Source: Hymenolepis diminuta (taxonomy: Eukaryota > Platyhelminthes > Cestoda > Cyclophyllidea > Hymenolepididae). Taken from it: a DNA stretch of 64,000 nt. A program made the position numbers and the translations under genes. Numbering within the stretch: the stretch's first letter is position 1; every line of letters begins with the position of its first letter. Shown in pieces: positions 62,600 through 64,000 of the stretch. The notes under the pieces were generated by a model. That model saw only the letters and a program-made list of their open reading frames with translations, did no database searches and had not been told where the DNA came from. The stretch is taken from assembly GCA_900708905.1 (NCBI GenBank), contig CAADRB010000002.1, forward strand, positions 1,897,830-1,961,829, given 5' to 3'.

Positions 62600-62945
62600 T
62601 TACTCAACCAATGGAGGTGGTTCAGGCAGAGGTTTGTGGAAATTTTCACAGTTGATGAGCCAATGACTAGATGTTTTAAAGCCTCCATCGAACTCAATTG
62701 GACCTCGATATTGAATATGATAACCGCCGATCTCATCCAATATTTCTTTTATCTGTTGACTGATGTGGATTCTGAAAGCTGACGATAAAAGTGTCAGATG
62801 CACTTCTATTTGAATACAACTCTTACGTGATGATTTCGAGATTTACCTGCTCCCGATGATTCCATTTTCTGAGCTTGGTTAACAGTACCACCAAAAAGAC
62901 AGTAACGAGGCATTGTGAGTCCTACAACACCGGCTACACAAGGTC
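62600..62945 (-). CDS. Guanylate cyclase catalytic domain, C-terminal two exons
   Basis: Class III guanylate cyclases make cGMP from GTP. Two exons are seen: 62,945-62,847 and 62,778-62,600, joined over a 68-nt intron. The acceptor of the first (CTTTCAG) and the phases agree. The translation reads [20 protein letters not shown], then [37 protein letters not shown] and SSHWLI, ending EPPPLVE and TAA. This matches the end of receptor-type cyclase domains ([41 protein letters not shown]...TYWL). The Cys of RYCLFG, which selects guanine, and the Asn of TVN are kept. The position of the catalytic Arg (SRMES) is Lys, the Asp of GDTVN is Gly, and the Lys of the KGKG loop is Asp. The earlier exons with the metal-binding Asp residues lie beyond the right edge, so receptor or soluble type and activity cannot be settled. 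Confidence 0.85.
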
Positions 62946-64000
62946 CTGAAAGGAAAGAAAATCGGAAAATGAGTAATTTATCCTCAAGTACCTTTCAAGA
63001 TGCATCTGGTGGAATCCTAGAACTAGCTGAGGAAGTCAAATACAAGGTTTGCTAACGAAAACCGCAAAATATACTAGGCCTGCACAAGATCAAAGAACTT
63101 AAACTGTCAAAGTTAGTGATCATTGAAATATATGACTGACTGACGGCAGAATCCAAAGCATAGTATTTCGTTCCCAATTATCATCCCTTTAGCATTGGAT
63201 TATCGATTACTGGGCTTCTACACTCGCACTCAAATAGTTAAGACTATCAGTGAAGCAACTATCACCACATTTGCCGTCTAATCAGAGGAGCAGTCACTTA
63301 TGCAAGTGTCCAATTCAATAAAAGAAAATAAAATTTTAAATAAAAGTACTGCCGTTTGAGTTATAGATCATATTCCTCATCCTTCCAGTCGTCTTAGTAG
63401 TTGTAGGTGTGTAAATTGGCATTTCATTTAATTTTAACTATGCTATTCAAAAATATTTATTATCCTCGGTAAACTATGAGAAACAAGTGTCAGCCACCTT
63501 ACGGACATGAATATTAATTGTCTACCAAAAAAATGCTCCCTCACCTTGGAGGCACAGAGAAATGCACCGTCGTTCCAAATAATCAAGATTAATTAATTTT
63601 AAAAGCTGAATTGGTTTAAATTTTGGAACAAATAATTATGTGCCCCTATACATGGAACACTGAAACACTGACGAATATTGAATCTAATTTCATTTTGAGG
63701 TCAAGACCAAAATCTATCGGTAGCCAAAAAATAAATAATTTAGTGAAAATAACAATGACAACCTATGTGAGAAGTTTAACAAACATATATCACTTTTGAA
63801 CACTAAAAAATTTATCAAATCAAGCACATTAAATACAGTTAAATTACAGATATTTTTTAAAAAATAGTTAAAAGCATGAATTGGAAACTCACTCAATTTC
63901 ATATTTTTTAGTCAAATTATTTTAAGTTTCGGAAACCTTATCATTAAATCTTTGATGTTGACTTAAGAGGGAATTCCAAATATTCCATTAGTTAATCGGG
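62946..64000 (-). other. Cyclase intron running off the right edge
   Basis: I looked on the minus strand for the preceding cyclase exon (the RIGIHTG-type segment) and did not find it, so this is read as intron sequence. It is AT-rich with no other recognisable feature. Confidence 0.5.

Overview
This is a eukaryotic, AT-rich window from an animal, most likely a parasitic flatworm and probably a tapeworm. The genes are split into many exons with ordinary GT..AG introns. Several introns are extremely short (34-46 nt), a size class known from flatworm genomes, while others run to several kb. The species cannot be named from the sequence, and 'cestode' is an inference.

Layout, left to right. Bases 1-14,814 hold no exon I can support; they probably belong to an intron of a Rho-kinase (ROCK) gene whose first two coding exons lie on the minus strand at 14,815-15,485. 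Head to head with it, 362 bp away, the plus-strand DROSHA gene (15,848-26,577, 20 exons in my model, 1,210 aa) encodes the nuclear microRNA-processing RNase III. A plus-strand STIM gene (ER calcium sensor, about 28,265-35,522) follows. It faces, tail to tail, a two-exon minus-strand SEC61G (35,733-35,976, 68 aa). A plus-strand DDX3/PL10-type DEAD-box helicase (37,957-48,980, 7 coding exons, 913 aa) has a very long Gln/Ala/Pro-rich C-terminal tail. A compact plus-strand COQ2 gene (56,582-57,692, 3 exons, 333 aa) makes the polyprenyl benzoquinone precursor. At the right edge are the last two exons of a minus-strand guanylate cyclase (62,600-62,945), whose remainder lies outside the window.

The genes are unrelated housekeeping and signalling genes, not an operon or a defence cluster. 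The most unusual points are: a STIM protein whose autoinhibitory CC1 coiled coil is largely replaced by a low-complexity Ser/Thr/Asn linker while the Orai-activating region is kept; a cyclase end that keeps its guanine-specifying Cys but has changed transition-state and phosphate-binding residues; a DROSHA gene opening with a one-codon first exon and a run of micro-introns; and a 313-residue prion-like tail on DDX3. A dispersed tRNA-derived SINE-like repeat is scattered through introns and spacers in at least eight diverged copies. All exon borders were placed by hand from reading frame, splice consensus and remembered family sequences; no alignment was run.
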